Part shown: piece by piece, positions 42,461 to 50,357 of the stretch
Layout: the number at the start of each line of letters is the position of its first letter
Numbering within the stretch: the first letter of the stretch is position 1
NCBI RefSeq assembly: GCF_900107045.1
Contig: NZ_FNON01000002.1
Span: 496,001 to 560,000, forward strand
DNA: 64,000 nt
DNA from: Amycolatopsis xylanica
Lineage (GTDB): Bacteria; Actinomycetota; Actinomycetes; Mycobacteriales; Pseudonocardiaceae
Direction of reading: 5' to 3'
Position numbers and translations under genes: made by a program
The notes under the pieces: model-generated
The model's input: only the letters and a program-made list of their open reading frames with translations
Databases searched by the model: none
What the model was told of the DNA's origin: nothing

Positions 42461-44932
42461 CTACGGCTTGGGCAGGTATTTGCCGAGCAGCTGGTCCAGG
42501 TAGTCGAGCAGGTCGTAGAAGGCGTCGCCGATGGCGTTGCCCGCGCTCGGCCGGAAGCGCAGCACCTGCGGGTCGTGGTCGCTGGCCTGCTGGGCGAACT
42601 CGGCGTTGATGTGCACGACGTCGTAGTCGATGCCGCGCGGCGCCTTCGACGCCAGCAGGTGGTCGAGCACCTGCGACTGGCCCTCGAACACGTAGCTGTA
42701 CCGCTCGCTTTCCGGCACCGTCGCGATGAGGTCGGTCAGCGCGCCGCCGGCCGTCAGCGTCTTCACCGCGGGCGAGAACGGGTAGTCGTTCAGGTCACCC
42801 GCGACGATGACGTTCGCGCGCGAGTCCGCCGCCAGCAGCTGGTCGATGAAGCCACGCAGCACCGTCGCCTGCTTGGCGCGCTGGATCTCCGAGCTGCGCG
42901 TCGGCGGCTGGAAGCGGCCGTGCGTCGGCTGGTCGCCGCCCTTGGAGTTCATGTGGTTGGCGATGACGAACACCGTGCGGCCGCTGAAGACGAACTCACC
43001 GGCCAGCGGCTTGCGGCTCGCGGTCCACGCCTCGTTGGCCGGGTCGACGCGACCGGGCGAGAGCGTGAGCTGTGCCTTGCCGTGCACCCTCTTGACGCCG
43101 ACCGGGGTCACCGCGTCGCCACCCGGGCGGTCCACAAAGGACACCCGGGCCGGGTTGAACAGGAAGCCGACGCGGATGTTGCCGCCCGGCTGGCCGCCGT
43201 CGGTCAGGTCCTGCGGGTCGATCTCACGCCACTCGTAGCGCGGGCCGCCCGCCGCGACGATCGCGTCGGTGAACTTCCGCAGCGTCTGGTCGGCCGCGAC
43301 CACGCCGTCGCCGTTGCCCTGCGGGCCGTTGTTGTCCTGGATCTCTTCCAGCGTCACGATGTCCGGCGAAGCGAGGCTGTCGACGATGCCGTGCGCGAGC
43401 TGGTCGAACTTGGCCTGCGTGTCCAGCGGCGAGAGGTTCTCGACGTTGTACGTGGCGACCGCGAGCTCGCCGGCGCGCTGCTTGCGGGTGGTCTCGCGCT
43501 GCAGCTTGTTGTCCTGCTCGGCGCCGAGCACCGAAGCCTGCAGGGTGGGCCCGCCGAAGTTGCTGTACTCGATCGGCCCGGAGGTGACGCCGGTCAGCAC
43601 GTCACCGGTGTTGAGCTTCGGGAACGGGCGCTGGTCGAACGGGATCAGCGACTGCACCTTGAGCACACCCGAGTTGAGCTTGTCGTAGTCGAGGTAGACC
43701 GTGCCGCCGCGCACCGACGGGTGCTGCTCCGGCTTGGCGGTGATGTACAGCTCGTTGAACGAGGTGGTCGGGCCGACGACCCGCGCGTCCGTGAAGCTGA
43801 CGATCTCGCTCTCGTGCGACTCCCAGAAGTCCAGCGAGTACTTCGACGGCTCGAGCGGCAGCGCCTCGATGTTGCCGCCGGGCTGCGGCGCGACGGCGTC
43901 CGGGACCATGCTCGAGACGATCGAGGTGGCGCCGGGCAGCGGGTTGCCGCTGGAGTCGACCGTCCAGGTGGCTGGCGAAAGCTCGGTCAGCGACTGGAAG
44001 TTCGACGTGGCGGGCGAGTCCGGGTAGAACTCGCGCACAGTGCCCGCGACGGTGACCGCGTCTCCGACGGCGACGGCCGGGGTGGCCGAGCCGGTGAAGA
44101 CGAACAGGCCCTCGCTGGTGCGGGGGTCGGCGTCGGGCTGCGAGTCGGTGATCCAGAAGCCGCGCGACGAGCCGAACGGGCGGACCGCGGTGACCACGCC
44201 GGTCACGTTCGCGACCTTCTGGTCCTTCAGCGGCGAGATGCGCGTGGTGCCCTGGATGTCGTGGACCTTGGCGTTGGTGGGAGCCGGGCCGGGGTCGCCG
44301 CCGGTGCTCTCGCCCTTGCTGTTGGTCGGGGTGGGCGCGACGGCGGTGAAGTCGGCCGCGTTGTCGTCGGTGTCGGCCAGCGAGGCGGCGCGCGCGACCG
44401 CGTTGGTGTTGCTCGGCGCCGGAGCCGAACCGCCCTCGCGCACGACCGCGTTGCCGAAGCCGACCAGGTCCTTGACGCGGGTGTCCGCCGCGCAGTCGGC
44501 CGCGGTCTTGCAGGTCAGCGCGGTCGTGCCCTGGACGAGCGCGATGGTGCCCGCGGTCGCGGACATCGCGATGGCGCCGGTCGCGTCCGGGGCAGGGAGC
44601 GCGACGGTGCCGCCGGCGCCCTTGCCCTCGGCGACCAGGTAGCGCTTGCCCGCGGCGATGCTGCCGGTGAGCGCGGTGGTCTGCCAGGTGCTGCTCGCGC
44701 TCGGCGTGCCGGGCAGGTACTGGACGCTGAAGCCGTCGAGGCTCACGGGTGCCGCGCCGCGGTTGGCCAGCTCGATGAAGTCGTTGGTCAGCGTCGCGCC
44801 GCTGTTGCCGCCTCCGCCGTAGACCTCGGCGATCACCGCGTCCGCGCTGGGTGCCGCGATGGCGGTGGAAGCGCCTAGGACAAGGCCGCTCGTGACGGCA
44901 AGAACTAACAGACTTCTCCGGGAGTTCGTCAC
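42461..44932 (-). CDS. ExeM/NucH-family extracellular endonuclease with lamin-tail domain
   Basis: An 823-aa secreted nuclease. After a signal peptide (about residues 1-28, ending SGLVLGASTAIAAPSA) comes a lamin-tail domain (VIAEVYGGGGNSGATLTNDF, about 30-160), then an OB-like region (VTGVVTAVRPFGSSRGFWI, about 225-330). The C-terminal endonuclease/exonuclease/phosphatase domain begins LAVATYNVENLSP, with the catalytic IVTLEEIQDNNG, VAGDLNDYPF (about 705-715) and SDHDPQVLRF (about 780-790) motifs. It probably degrades extracellular DNA for nutrients. Divergent from the BNR-like secreted protein. Confidence 0.93.
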   Translation of the reverse strand: MTNSRRSLLVLAVTSGLVLGASTAIAAPSADAVIAEVYGGGGNSGATLTNDFIELANRGAAPVSLDGFSVQYLPGTPSASSTWQTTALTGSIAAGKRYLVAEGKGAGGTVALPAPDATGAIAMSATAGTIALVQGTTALTCKTAADCAADTRVKDLVGFGNAVVREGGSAPAPSNTNAVARAASLADTDDNAADFTAVAPTPTNSKGESTGGDPGPAPTNAKVHDIQGTTRISPLKDQKVANVTGVVTAVRPFGSSRGFWITDSQPDADPRTSEGLFVFTGSATPAVAVGDAVTVAGTVREFYPDSPATSNFQSLTELSPATWTVDSSGNPLPGATSIVSSMVPDAVAPQPGGNIEALPLEPSKYSLDFWESHESEIVSFTDARVVGPTTSFNELYITAKPEQHPSVRGGTVYLDYDKLNSGVLKVQSLIPFDQRPFPKLNTGDVLTGVTSGPIEYSNFGGPTLQASVLGAEQDNKLQRETTRKQRAGELAVATYNVENLSPLDTQAKFDQLAHGIVDSLASPDIVTLEEIQDNNGPQGNGDGVVAADQTLRKFTDAIVAAGGPRYEWREIDPQDLTDGGQPGGNIRVGFLFNPARVSFVDRPGGDAVTPVGVKRVHGKAQLTLSPGRVDPANEAWTASRKPLAGEFVFSGRTVFVIANHMNSKGGDQPTHGRFQPPTRSSEIQRAKQATVLRGFIDQLLAADSRANVIVAGDLNDYPFSPAVKTLTAGGALTDLIATVPESERYSYVFEGQSQVLDHLLASKAPRGIDYDVVHINAEFAQQASDHDPQVLRFRPSAGNAIGDAFYDLLDYLDQLLGKYLPKP

Positions 44933-45093
44933 CCTGAGTCCCCTTATTCACTCGGACGGTCGACGAATACTCCCCCGAACAAGTGAGTAGCGGGAGGCTA
45001 ATAAGGCAACAATTCGTGACCACTTCCCTCGGCTCAGCCGAGCGTGGAAGGATGAAGGTCCGCCGCCTGGAACCGCGCAGGAGGCGTTTCTTT

Positions 45094-46413
45094 ATGCCCA
45101 AGTTGTCCGGCTTGATCCCTTGGTTGGTGTCGATCGTCACAGCCGTGAGCGTGCCCGTCTTCGGCCCCGCCGACTTCAGCGTGATGACACCCGCGACCAC
45201 CGTCGCCTCCCGCACCGACCGCAGGCCGGTGGCGGGCGGGGTATACGACCCGGTCGCGGACCAGACGTTCATCTCGTGGTCCGGCAAGGCCGCCGACACT
45301 TACGTGCAGGCCTACGACCACAAAAAGAAGACGTGGACGCCGCCGAAGAAGATCTCTGGCGGCGAGTCCGATTCGCACAATTACCCGACGATGGTGCTGG
45401 CGGCCGACGGGCATCTGCTGATCTTCCGGGGCATGCACAACACCCGGACGGTGATCAACCGCGCGCCGAACGTCCATTCACTCGACGGCACCTGGACCGA
45501 GACGAAGGTCGCGGCCGGTGACGCCGCGAGCTACCCGATGCCGGTCAAGCTCAACGACGGCACGCTGTTCATGTTCTACCGCGAAACGACGAACCAGATC
45601 GATCCGAAGGCCGCCGCCGACTTCCGGCCGATGAAGTACATCGTGTCCAAAGACGACGGCAAGACGTGGAAGAACTCGGTCCAGCTGACCGGCAAGCCAT
45701 GGGCGTTCGGCTCGAAGGGCCGCGCCGACCACATGGACGAGATCTACGTCGGCCAGCTGCGCTACGTGCCCGAAACCGGGCGCATCCAGTTCGCCTACAC
45801 GCTCGCGGGCGGCGGGCCGTCGCAGCACAAGCACGACGTGTACCACCGCAACGTCTACTACGCGTCGTTCGACCCGGTGAGCCTGAAGTTCTACTCGGCG
45901 GCCGGGCGCGACCTCGGCACGCAGGTCGAGGACAGCGAGCAGGAGCAGTACCTCAAGGTCGCCGACACCCCGCTCCAGCTCCCTGGCGGCGCGAAGTCGC
46001 CGGACTACATCCTGCAGGTGGGTTCGCAGTCGGGTAAGCCGTTCGTGCTCTGGTTCCAGTTCGACTCGAAGGGCGTGCCGATCGACTACGCGGCAACGTG
46101 GAACGGCGCTTCCTGGGACCGCAAACAGATCGCGACCGGCCTGCGCCTACGCGAGGCCGAACCCCTCGACGCTCTGACGTGGCGCGTCTACGGCACCCGC
46201 GACGGCAAGCCCAACATCGAGACCTTCCTCCTCACCCCCGGCAACACCTGGAAGCCCGAAACCACCATCCCCACCCCGAAACCAGTCCAGCGCATCGAAG
46301 TCATCACCGGCTTCCACGACCCCGCACGCCTCCTCATCACAGGCGCCTCAACAGACCGCGACGTCTCCATAGCCGATGGCGACATCTACGTCGCGGGCCC
46401 CCCGACCAGCTAA
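45094..46413 (+). CDS. Secreted BNR-repeat protein (BNR_4-like)
   Basis: A 439-aa protein with a signal peptide (LSGLIPWLVSIVTAVSVPVF, cleaved near residue 30). The rest has beta-propeller sequence with repeated D-G-KTW-like and WYxx blades (ISGGESDSHNYPTMVLAADG; KYIVSKDDGKTWKNSVQL), matching the BNR_4 family found in polysaccharide lyases and neuraminidase-like folds. The ATG at 45094 has AGGAGG 9 nt upstream; an ATG at 45052 is also in frame. It shares the divergent promoter region (44933-45093) with the extracellular nuclease. A glycan substrate is plausible but not proven. Its stop codon lies in a family C repeat. Confidence 0.82.
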   Translation: MPKLSGLIPWLVSIVTAVSVPVFGPADFSVMTPATTVASRTDRRPVAGGVYDPVADQTFISWSGKAADTYVQAYDHKKKTWTPPKKISGGESDSHNYPTMVLAADGHLLIFRGMHNTRTVINRAPNVHSLDGTWTETKVAAGDAASYPMPVKLNDGTLFMFYRETTNQIDPKAAADFRPMKYIVSKDDGKTWKNSVQLTGKPWAFGSKGRADHMDEIYVGQLRYVPETGRIQFAYTLAGGGPSQHKHDVYHRNVYYASFDPVSLKFYSAAGRDLGTQVEDSEQEQYLKVADTPLQLPGGAKSPDYILQVGSQSGKPFVLWFQFDSKGVPIDYAATWNGASWDRKQIATGLRLREAEPLDALTWRVYGTRDGKPNIETFLLTPGNTWKPETTIPTPKPVQRIEVITGFHDPARLLITGASTDRDVSIADGDIYVAGPPTS

Positions 46414-46504
46414 AAAAATCCCAATGTGGCTTTCGTCAGATTTGAGCTGACGAAAGCCACATTGGCGGCCTGAAAACTGACCAATGCCGCATTGGGATTT
46501 TTTT
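46412..46504. repeat. Family C composite hairpin repeat (copy 2)
   Basis: Same layout as 18080-18172: seven A, ATCCCAATGTGGC, an inner AATGTGGCTTTCGTCAG hairpin, and GCATTGGGAT plus seven T. About ten differences in 93 bp, several of them compensating in stems. It lies between the convergent BNR-like and small membrane genes; the TAA of the BNR gene overlaps its A-run. Confidence 0.9.
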
Positions 46505-46528
46505 CCTGGATCCGGCGGGGATTCGGGG

Positions 46529-46690
46529 CTACCAGCGGTACCAGCGGCCGCCGCCGGTGGCTGGGCGGACGAAGAAGCCCAGTAGCCAGAGGATCAGGAC
46601 GATCCCGGCGATCCACCAGAGCGCGTGCACCGCGAACCCGGCGCCGCCCAGTACGAGAGCCAGCAAGAGAACTACGATCAACAGACCCAT
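46529..46690 (-). CDS. Small hydrophobic membrane protein
   Basis: A 53-aa protein with two closely spaced hydrophobic helices (about residues 2-20 and 23-43) and a Gly/Arg/Trp tail (GGGRWYRW). It resembles the lmo0937-type small membrane proteins linked to envelope stress. The ATG at 46690 follows GGGAGG at 9 nt. It is 17 bp after the next gene upstream on the same strand and closes the three-gene cluster 47735-46529. Confidence 0.8.
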   Translation of the reverse strand: MGLLIVVLLLALVLGGAGFAVHALWWIAGIVLILWLLGFFVRPATGGGRWYRW

Positions 46691-46707
46691 TTTCGACGAC
46701 CTCCCGG

Positions 46708-47139
46708 TTACGCGTTCAGCAGCTGGTTGAAGAAGGAGCGGTAGCTCCGCAACGCCACCCGAAGGTCTTCGGTGGGCGCTTCTCCTTGCTGCCATTGGGA
46801 TTCGAGTTCACGCTTGTGCTCGGCGAACGTCGCGGCCAGCGACTGCATGATCGCCGCGACCAGCTGGTCGGCGTCCTCGACCGCGCGTTTCGGGTCGTCG
46901 ACGAAGGCGGCCTGCAATTCCTGCCACTGTGCGCGGAAACCTTCGACCTCGTCCTGGCCGAACAGTTCCTTGGCCGGTTCGTCGTGCCGGGTTTCGTTGA
47001 TCGGCGTGTTCTCGTCGGGACCCGGCTCGACTTCGCCGTTTTCCCGCCCGTAGTCCTGCGTCTCCGGTTCGACCTCACGCGACTCGTGCGCCGGACCGGC
47101 GTCCAACAGATCCTGCGTGTTCACTCCGCGTTCTTCCAT
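46708..47139 (-). CDS. Hypothetical acidic protein with a helical domain shared with its neighbour
   Basis: A 143-aa protein. The N-terminal half is acidic and disordered (EVEPETQDYGRENGEVEPGP), the C-terminal half is helical: FRAQWQELQAAFVDDPKRAV and VALRSYRSFFNQLLNA. The helical part is clearly related to the C-terminus of the upstream protein (YTQRWALIQEQFVDRPSGAL; AMVRYRTVFEDLLTDG), so the two genes carry a common domain. The ATG at 47139 has GGAGG 8 nt upstream; a GTG at 47148 would overlap the previous stop. Function unknown. Confidence 0.85.
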   Translation of the reverse strand: MEERGVNTQDLLDAGPAHESREVEPETQDYGRENGEVEPGPDENTPINETRHDEPAKELFGQDEVEGFRAQWQELQAAFVDDPKRAVEDADQLVAAIMQSLAATFAEHKRELESQWQQGEAPTEDLRVALRSYRSFFNQLLNA

Positions 47140-47144
47140 GTCGT

Positions 47145-47735
47145 TCACCTCCGCTGCTCGTCGGCGTGATGTGCCCTGTCGCGATGCCCGTTGTGCTCGG
47201 CGCCATCGGTCAGCAGGTCCTCGAAAACGGTGCGGTAGCGGACCATCGCCTCGCGTAACCGTTCCGTGGACGCCTGGCTGCGCTCGTGCTCGGACAGCGT
47301 GTCGTGCGCCGCGCGGTAGTGCTCCAGCGTGCGAGCGTGGCGTACGGACAGGTCCGCGGCCTGCTGTTCGTAGCCGCCGTCGGTGGGATATCCGCGCTCG
47401 GCCATCAGTTCGCCCAGCACCCGGTCGGCTTCGGTGAGCGCACCGGACGGCCGGTCGACGAACTGTTCCTGGATCAGGGCCCAGCGTTGCGTGTACCGCT
47501 CACGCGCGGAGGCCGACAAGGGCTTGATGTCGAGCTCCTTGTGCCGCTTCTCGCGCTCGGCGAGCTCACGCTCGGCCGCACGCGGGCTTTCCTGCTCCTG
47601 CACGGCGCGTTCGTACTCCGGGCCGAACTTCTCTTTGAGGTGGCGGCGACGCTTCTGCTGCAAGAACAAGACTGCGACCAGAGCCACAATCACGACCGCC
47701 GCGACCACGAGGATGACAACCACTGTCGTGGACAT
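47145..47735 (-). CDS. Membrane-anchored protein with helical domain shared with its neighbour
   Basis: A 196-aa protein with an N-terminal membrane helix (TVVVILVVAAVVIVALVAVL, residues 4-23), a charged coiled coil (RAAERELAEREKRHKELDIK), and a C-terminal domain of about 90 residues (RYTQRWALIQEQFVDRPSGA to RTVFEDLLTDG) homologous to that of the next gene. The ATG at 47735 has AAGGAG 7 nt upstream. The cluster of a membrane protein, a soluble paralogue and a small hydrophobic protein resembles a general stress cluster, but no function can be assigned. Confidence 0.85.
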   Translation of the reverse strand: MSTTVVVILVVAAVVIVALVAVLFLQQKRRRHLKEKFGPEYERAVQEQESPRAAERELAEREKRHKELDIKPLSASARERYTQRWALIQEQFVDRPSGALTEADRVLGELMAERGYPTDGGYEQQAADLSVRHARTLEHYRAAHDTLSEHERSQASTERLREAMVRYRTVFEDLLTDGAEHNGHRDRAHHADEQRR

Positions 47736-47872
47736 CGGTTTCTCCTTGGGTTCCTTTACCCCTACTCCAAGGAAATTCCCGCTCACCAGGCCCGGAAACT
47801 ACGCCAGACGGCGCAACCCTGCCCGGCATCCGCACGCTTCCGTCCACAAACGACAGTCAGGCGGCCGACGAA

Positions 47873-47909
47873 AAACGCCCGGCGAGTCGGAGTGACTCAC
47901 CGGGCGTTT
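47873..47909 (-). terminator. Bidirectional terminator after tRNA-Ser(CGA)
   Basis: AAACGCCCGG-C-GAGTC (47873-47888) pairs with GACTC-A-CCGGGCGTTT (47894-47909). On the minus strand it follows the tRNA by 13 nt and ends in a T-run. Confidence 0.85.
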
Positions 47910-47922
47910 CGCGTACTGCTGG

Positions 47923-48010
47923 CGGTGGCGGTGGGATTTGAACCCACGGACGGGGGTTACCCGTCACACGCTTTCGAGGCGTGCTCCTTCGGCCGCTCGG
48001 ACACGCCACC
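47923..48010 (-). tRNA. tRNA-Ser (anticodon CGA)
   Basis: A serine tRNA with a long variable arm on the minus strand: 5' GGTGGCG pairs with 3' CGCCACC, the anticodon loop CCTCGAAAG reads CGA, the T arm GTGGGTTCAAATCCCAC is standard and the discriminator is G (47923). A CCA is encoded just after it (47922-47920), unlike the GGA isoacceptor at 38422. Confidence 0.97.
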
Positions 48011-48099
48011 GCCAAGAAATATACCCGACCGCCTGAGTACGCCTCGAAGGGGTCCTGGTCTTGCGCGTGCAGCGCTCTGAACAGCGCCGATGCGCGAAC

Positions 48100-48564
48100 T
48101 CAAGCGTGGCCCCCGCCACGCTGGCCTGCGAAAAACTGCCCCAGTAGCGCGGCGCACTCGCTCTCGAGCACGCCACCGAACACCTCGGGTCTGTGGTTGA
48201 GTCTTCGGTCGCGCACGACGTCCCACAGCGAACCGACCGCGCCCGTCTTGGGCTCCCAGGCGCCGAACACGAGCCTGGCGACGCGGGAGAGCACCAGCGC
48301 GCCCGCGCACATCGTGCACGGCTCGACGGTCACCGCCAGCGTGCAGCCCTCGAGGCGCCAGCCGTCGCCGTGTCTTCGGGCGGCCGCGCGGATGGCGAGT
48401 ATCTCGGCGTGCGCGGTGGGGTCTTCGAGCTCCTCGCGCGCGTTGCGGGCGGTGGCCAGCACTGAGCCGTCCGGGCCGAAGACGACGGCCCCGATCGGGA
48501 CGTCGGCACCAGAGCCTCGCGCCACCTCCAAGGCGGCGCGGACGGCGTCTTCGGGGGCTCTCAG
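48100..48564 (-). CDS. tadA: tRNA-specific adenosine deaminase TadA (CTG start proposed)
   Basis: A zinc deaminase converting A34 to inosine in tRNA-Arg(ACG). It shows HAEILAIRAAARRHG (zinc His and proton-shuttle Glu in HAE) and PCTMCAGALVLSR (two zinc cysteines). A TTG at 48531 would give MEVARGSG and cut away most of the first helix. Reading from the CTG at 48564 restores it (RAPEDAVRAALEVARGSG), gives 154 aa, and makes a CTGA overlap with the stop of the upstream gene. Homologue of Rv3752c, with Rv3753c-like and tyrA genes beside it as in mycobacteria. Confidence 0.9.
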   Translation of the reverse strand: MRAPEDAVRAALEVARGSGADVPIGAVVFGPDGSVLATARNAREELEDPTAHAEILAIRAAARRHGDGWRLEGCTLAVTVEPCTMCAGALVLSRVARLVFGAWEPKTGAVGSLWDVVRDRRLNHRPEVFGGVLESECAALLGQFFAGQRGGGHA

Positions 48565-49043
48565 ATCTCGTCCAGTAGCTTGGTGAACTCGCTGTCGAAG
48601 CCGCAGCGCTGGGCGATCATCTGCAGTTGCTCGTCCGGATAGAGGTCCACCTCTCCGACGATAACCTCAAGCTCGACACCCGGCAGGCCGAGATCGGCGA
48701 GAATCTCCAGATCGCCTTCCGGCCAGACCGACTCGTCGTCCTCGTCTGGCGGATCGACGCGCAGCAGATCCAGCACGTCGGCCGCGATGTCGTAGTCGAG
48801 TGCCGCCGCCGCGTCGGACAGCAGCAGCGAGGGCCCGCGCGGGCTGGGCCGGACGATCACGAAGAACTCGTCGTCCACCGCGAGCAGCCCGAACGAAGCA
48901 CCGGTCGACCGTAATTTCCCGAGTTCCGTGATCGCGGCGTCGAGCTCGGACAGCGCGCCGGAATCGAGCGCGCTGCACCGCCACTTGCCGTCCTCGCGGA
49001 CCACGGCCACCGCGAACCCCGTGATGGGCTCTTTCACCGCCAT
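48561..49043 (-). CDS. tRNA adenosine deaminase-associated protein
   Basis: A 160-aa actinomycete protein always found beside tadA (Rv3753c family). Visible features are FAVAVVREDGKWRCSALDSG, FGLLAVDDEFFVIVRPSPRG, DAAAALDYDIAADVLDLL and an acidic mid-part (DPPDEDDES). It shares its stop region with the tadA start, so it may modulate the deaminase; the exact role is not known. The ATG at 49043 is chosen because the preceding codons (RRREYGVR) do not look like the family. The M20 gene is divergent with 76 bp between. Confidence 0.92.
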   Translation of the reverse strand: MAVKEPITGFAVAVVREDGKWRCSALDSGALSELDAAITELGKLRSTGASFGLLAVDDEFFVIVRPSPRGPSLLLSDAAAALDYDIAADVLDLLRVDPPDEDDESVWPEGDLEILADLGLPGVELEVIVGEVDLYPDEQLQMIAQRCGFDSEFTKLLDEI

Positions 49044-49119
49044 GCGCACACCGTATTCCCGTCTCCGGATCAGCGCACACACGGTGCGCCGACAGGCCGT
49101 CAGGTGCCACTATCGGGAC

Positions 49120-50349
49120 ATGACCGGACCCACCGACCTGCCGACCCTCCCGGACGCCTGCTTCGCCGGTTTGCTCGACGAGGCGAAAGCGCTGCAGGAC
49201 AAAACCGTCGCACTTCGCCGCGAGATCCACCGGCAGCCGGAGCAGGGGCTGCACCTGCCGAAGACGCAGGAGGCGATCCGCAAGGCGATCGAGGACCTCC
49301 CGCTCGAGATCACCCCCGGCAAGTCGACGACCTCGCTCACGGCCGTGCTGCGCGGCGCGAAGCCCGGCCCGGCGGTGCTGCTGCGCGGCGACATGGACGC
49401 GCTGCCGCTGCAGGAGGACACCGGGCTCGACTTCGCCTCGGCGACCGACGGCACGATGCACGCCTGCGGCCACGACACCCACGTCTCGATGCTCGCCTCG
49501 GCCGCGCGGCTGCTCGCGGCGCACCAGGACGAGCTGGCCGGTTCGGTCGTGTTCATGTTCCAGCCCGGCGAGGAGGGCTATCACGGCGCGCGGCACATGA
49601 TCCACGAAGGCGTGCTGGACGCGGCGGGCGAACGCGTCGAGCGCGCGCTCGCGCTGCACATCTTCAACAGCGCCAAGTCCGGCGTCATCCAGACCAGGCC
49701 GGGACCGCAGCTGGCCTCGGCCGACAGCTTCGTCGTGCGGGTGACCGGCAAGGGCGGGCACGGCTCCGCGCCGCACGACGCGGTCGACCCGGTGCCAGCC
49801 GCGGCCGCGATGGTGGGCGCGCTGCAGACGATGATCACCCGCAAGGTGAGCGTCTTCGAGCCCGCCGTCCTGTCGGTCACCCGGATCACCGCGGGCACGA
49901 CCAGCAACATCATCCCGGAGACGGCCGAGCTGGAGGGCACCATCCGGACGCTGTCGGAGCAGACCCGCGCGTTCGTCCGCGCCGAGCTGCCCAAGGTCTG
50001 CGAGGCCATCGGCGCCGCGCACGGCTGCCGGGTGGTGGCCGATGTGGAGCCGGGCTACCCGGTGACGGTGAACGACGACCACCTCGCCGAGCACGTGCTG
50101 TCACTGGCCGCCGAGGTGCTCGGCGCGCGGTACGCCGAGGCGATGCCGCACCCGGTGATGGGCGCCGAGGACTTCTCCTATGTGCTGCAACGGGTTCCCG
50201 GCGCGTTCGCGTTCCTCGGCGGCTGCCCGCCCGAAGTGGATCTCGCCGACGCGGCGCCCAATCACTCCAACCGGGTGATCTTCGACGAAGCGGCCATGGC
50301 ACACGGTGTCGCCTTGTACGCCGCGTTCGCTCTGGACGCCTTGCGCTGA
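49120..50349 (+). CDS. M20-family amidohydrolase (IAA-amino-acid hydrolase-like)
   Basis: A 409-aa zinc peptidase/amidase of the M20D group. It has GDMDALPLQEDTGLDF, the metal-binding HACGHDTHVSML, the catalytic Glu in QPGEEGYHGAR, a dimerisation domain, and a late GAEDFSYVLQ with a metal ligand. It hydrolyses N-acyl or N-amino-acid amides. The ATG at 49120 sits after TATCGGGAC; the ribosome site is weak. It is inserted between the tadA-associated gene and tyrA, which are direct neighbours in Mycobacterium. The tyrA start follows 9 bp after its stop. Confidence 0.92.
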   Translation: MTGPTDLPTLPDACFAGLLDEAKALQDKTVALRREIHRQPEQGLHLPKTQEAIRKAIEDLPLEITPGKSTTSLTAVLRGAKPGPAVLLRGDMDALPLQEDTGLDFASATDGTMHACGHDTHVSMLASAARLLAAHQDELAGSVVFMFQPGEEGYHGARHMIHEGVLDAAGERVERALALHIFNSAKSGVIQTRPGPQLASADSFVVRVTGKGGHGSAPHDAVDPVPAAAAMVGALQTMITRKVSVFEPAVLSVTRITAGTTSNIIPETAELEGTIRTLSEQTRAFVRAELPKVCEAIGAAHGCRVVADVEPGYPVTVNDDHLAEHVLSLAAEVLGARYAEAMPHPVMGAEDFSYVLQRVPGAFAFLGGCPPEVDLADAAPNHSNRVIFDEAAMAHGVALYAAFALDALR

Positions 50350-50357
50350 GTGGCAGG

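Noticed and set aside
42575..44878. A 767-codon plus-strand frame over the extracellular nuclease
   Set aside because: Val/Arg/Asp-rich shadow of a gene with intact nuclease motifs on the minus strand.
46410..46616. A 68-codon minus-strand frame in the family C repeat
   Set aside because: It mostly translates the repeat and the shadow of the small membrane protein gene; no ribosome site.
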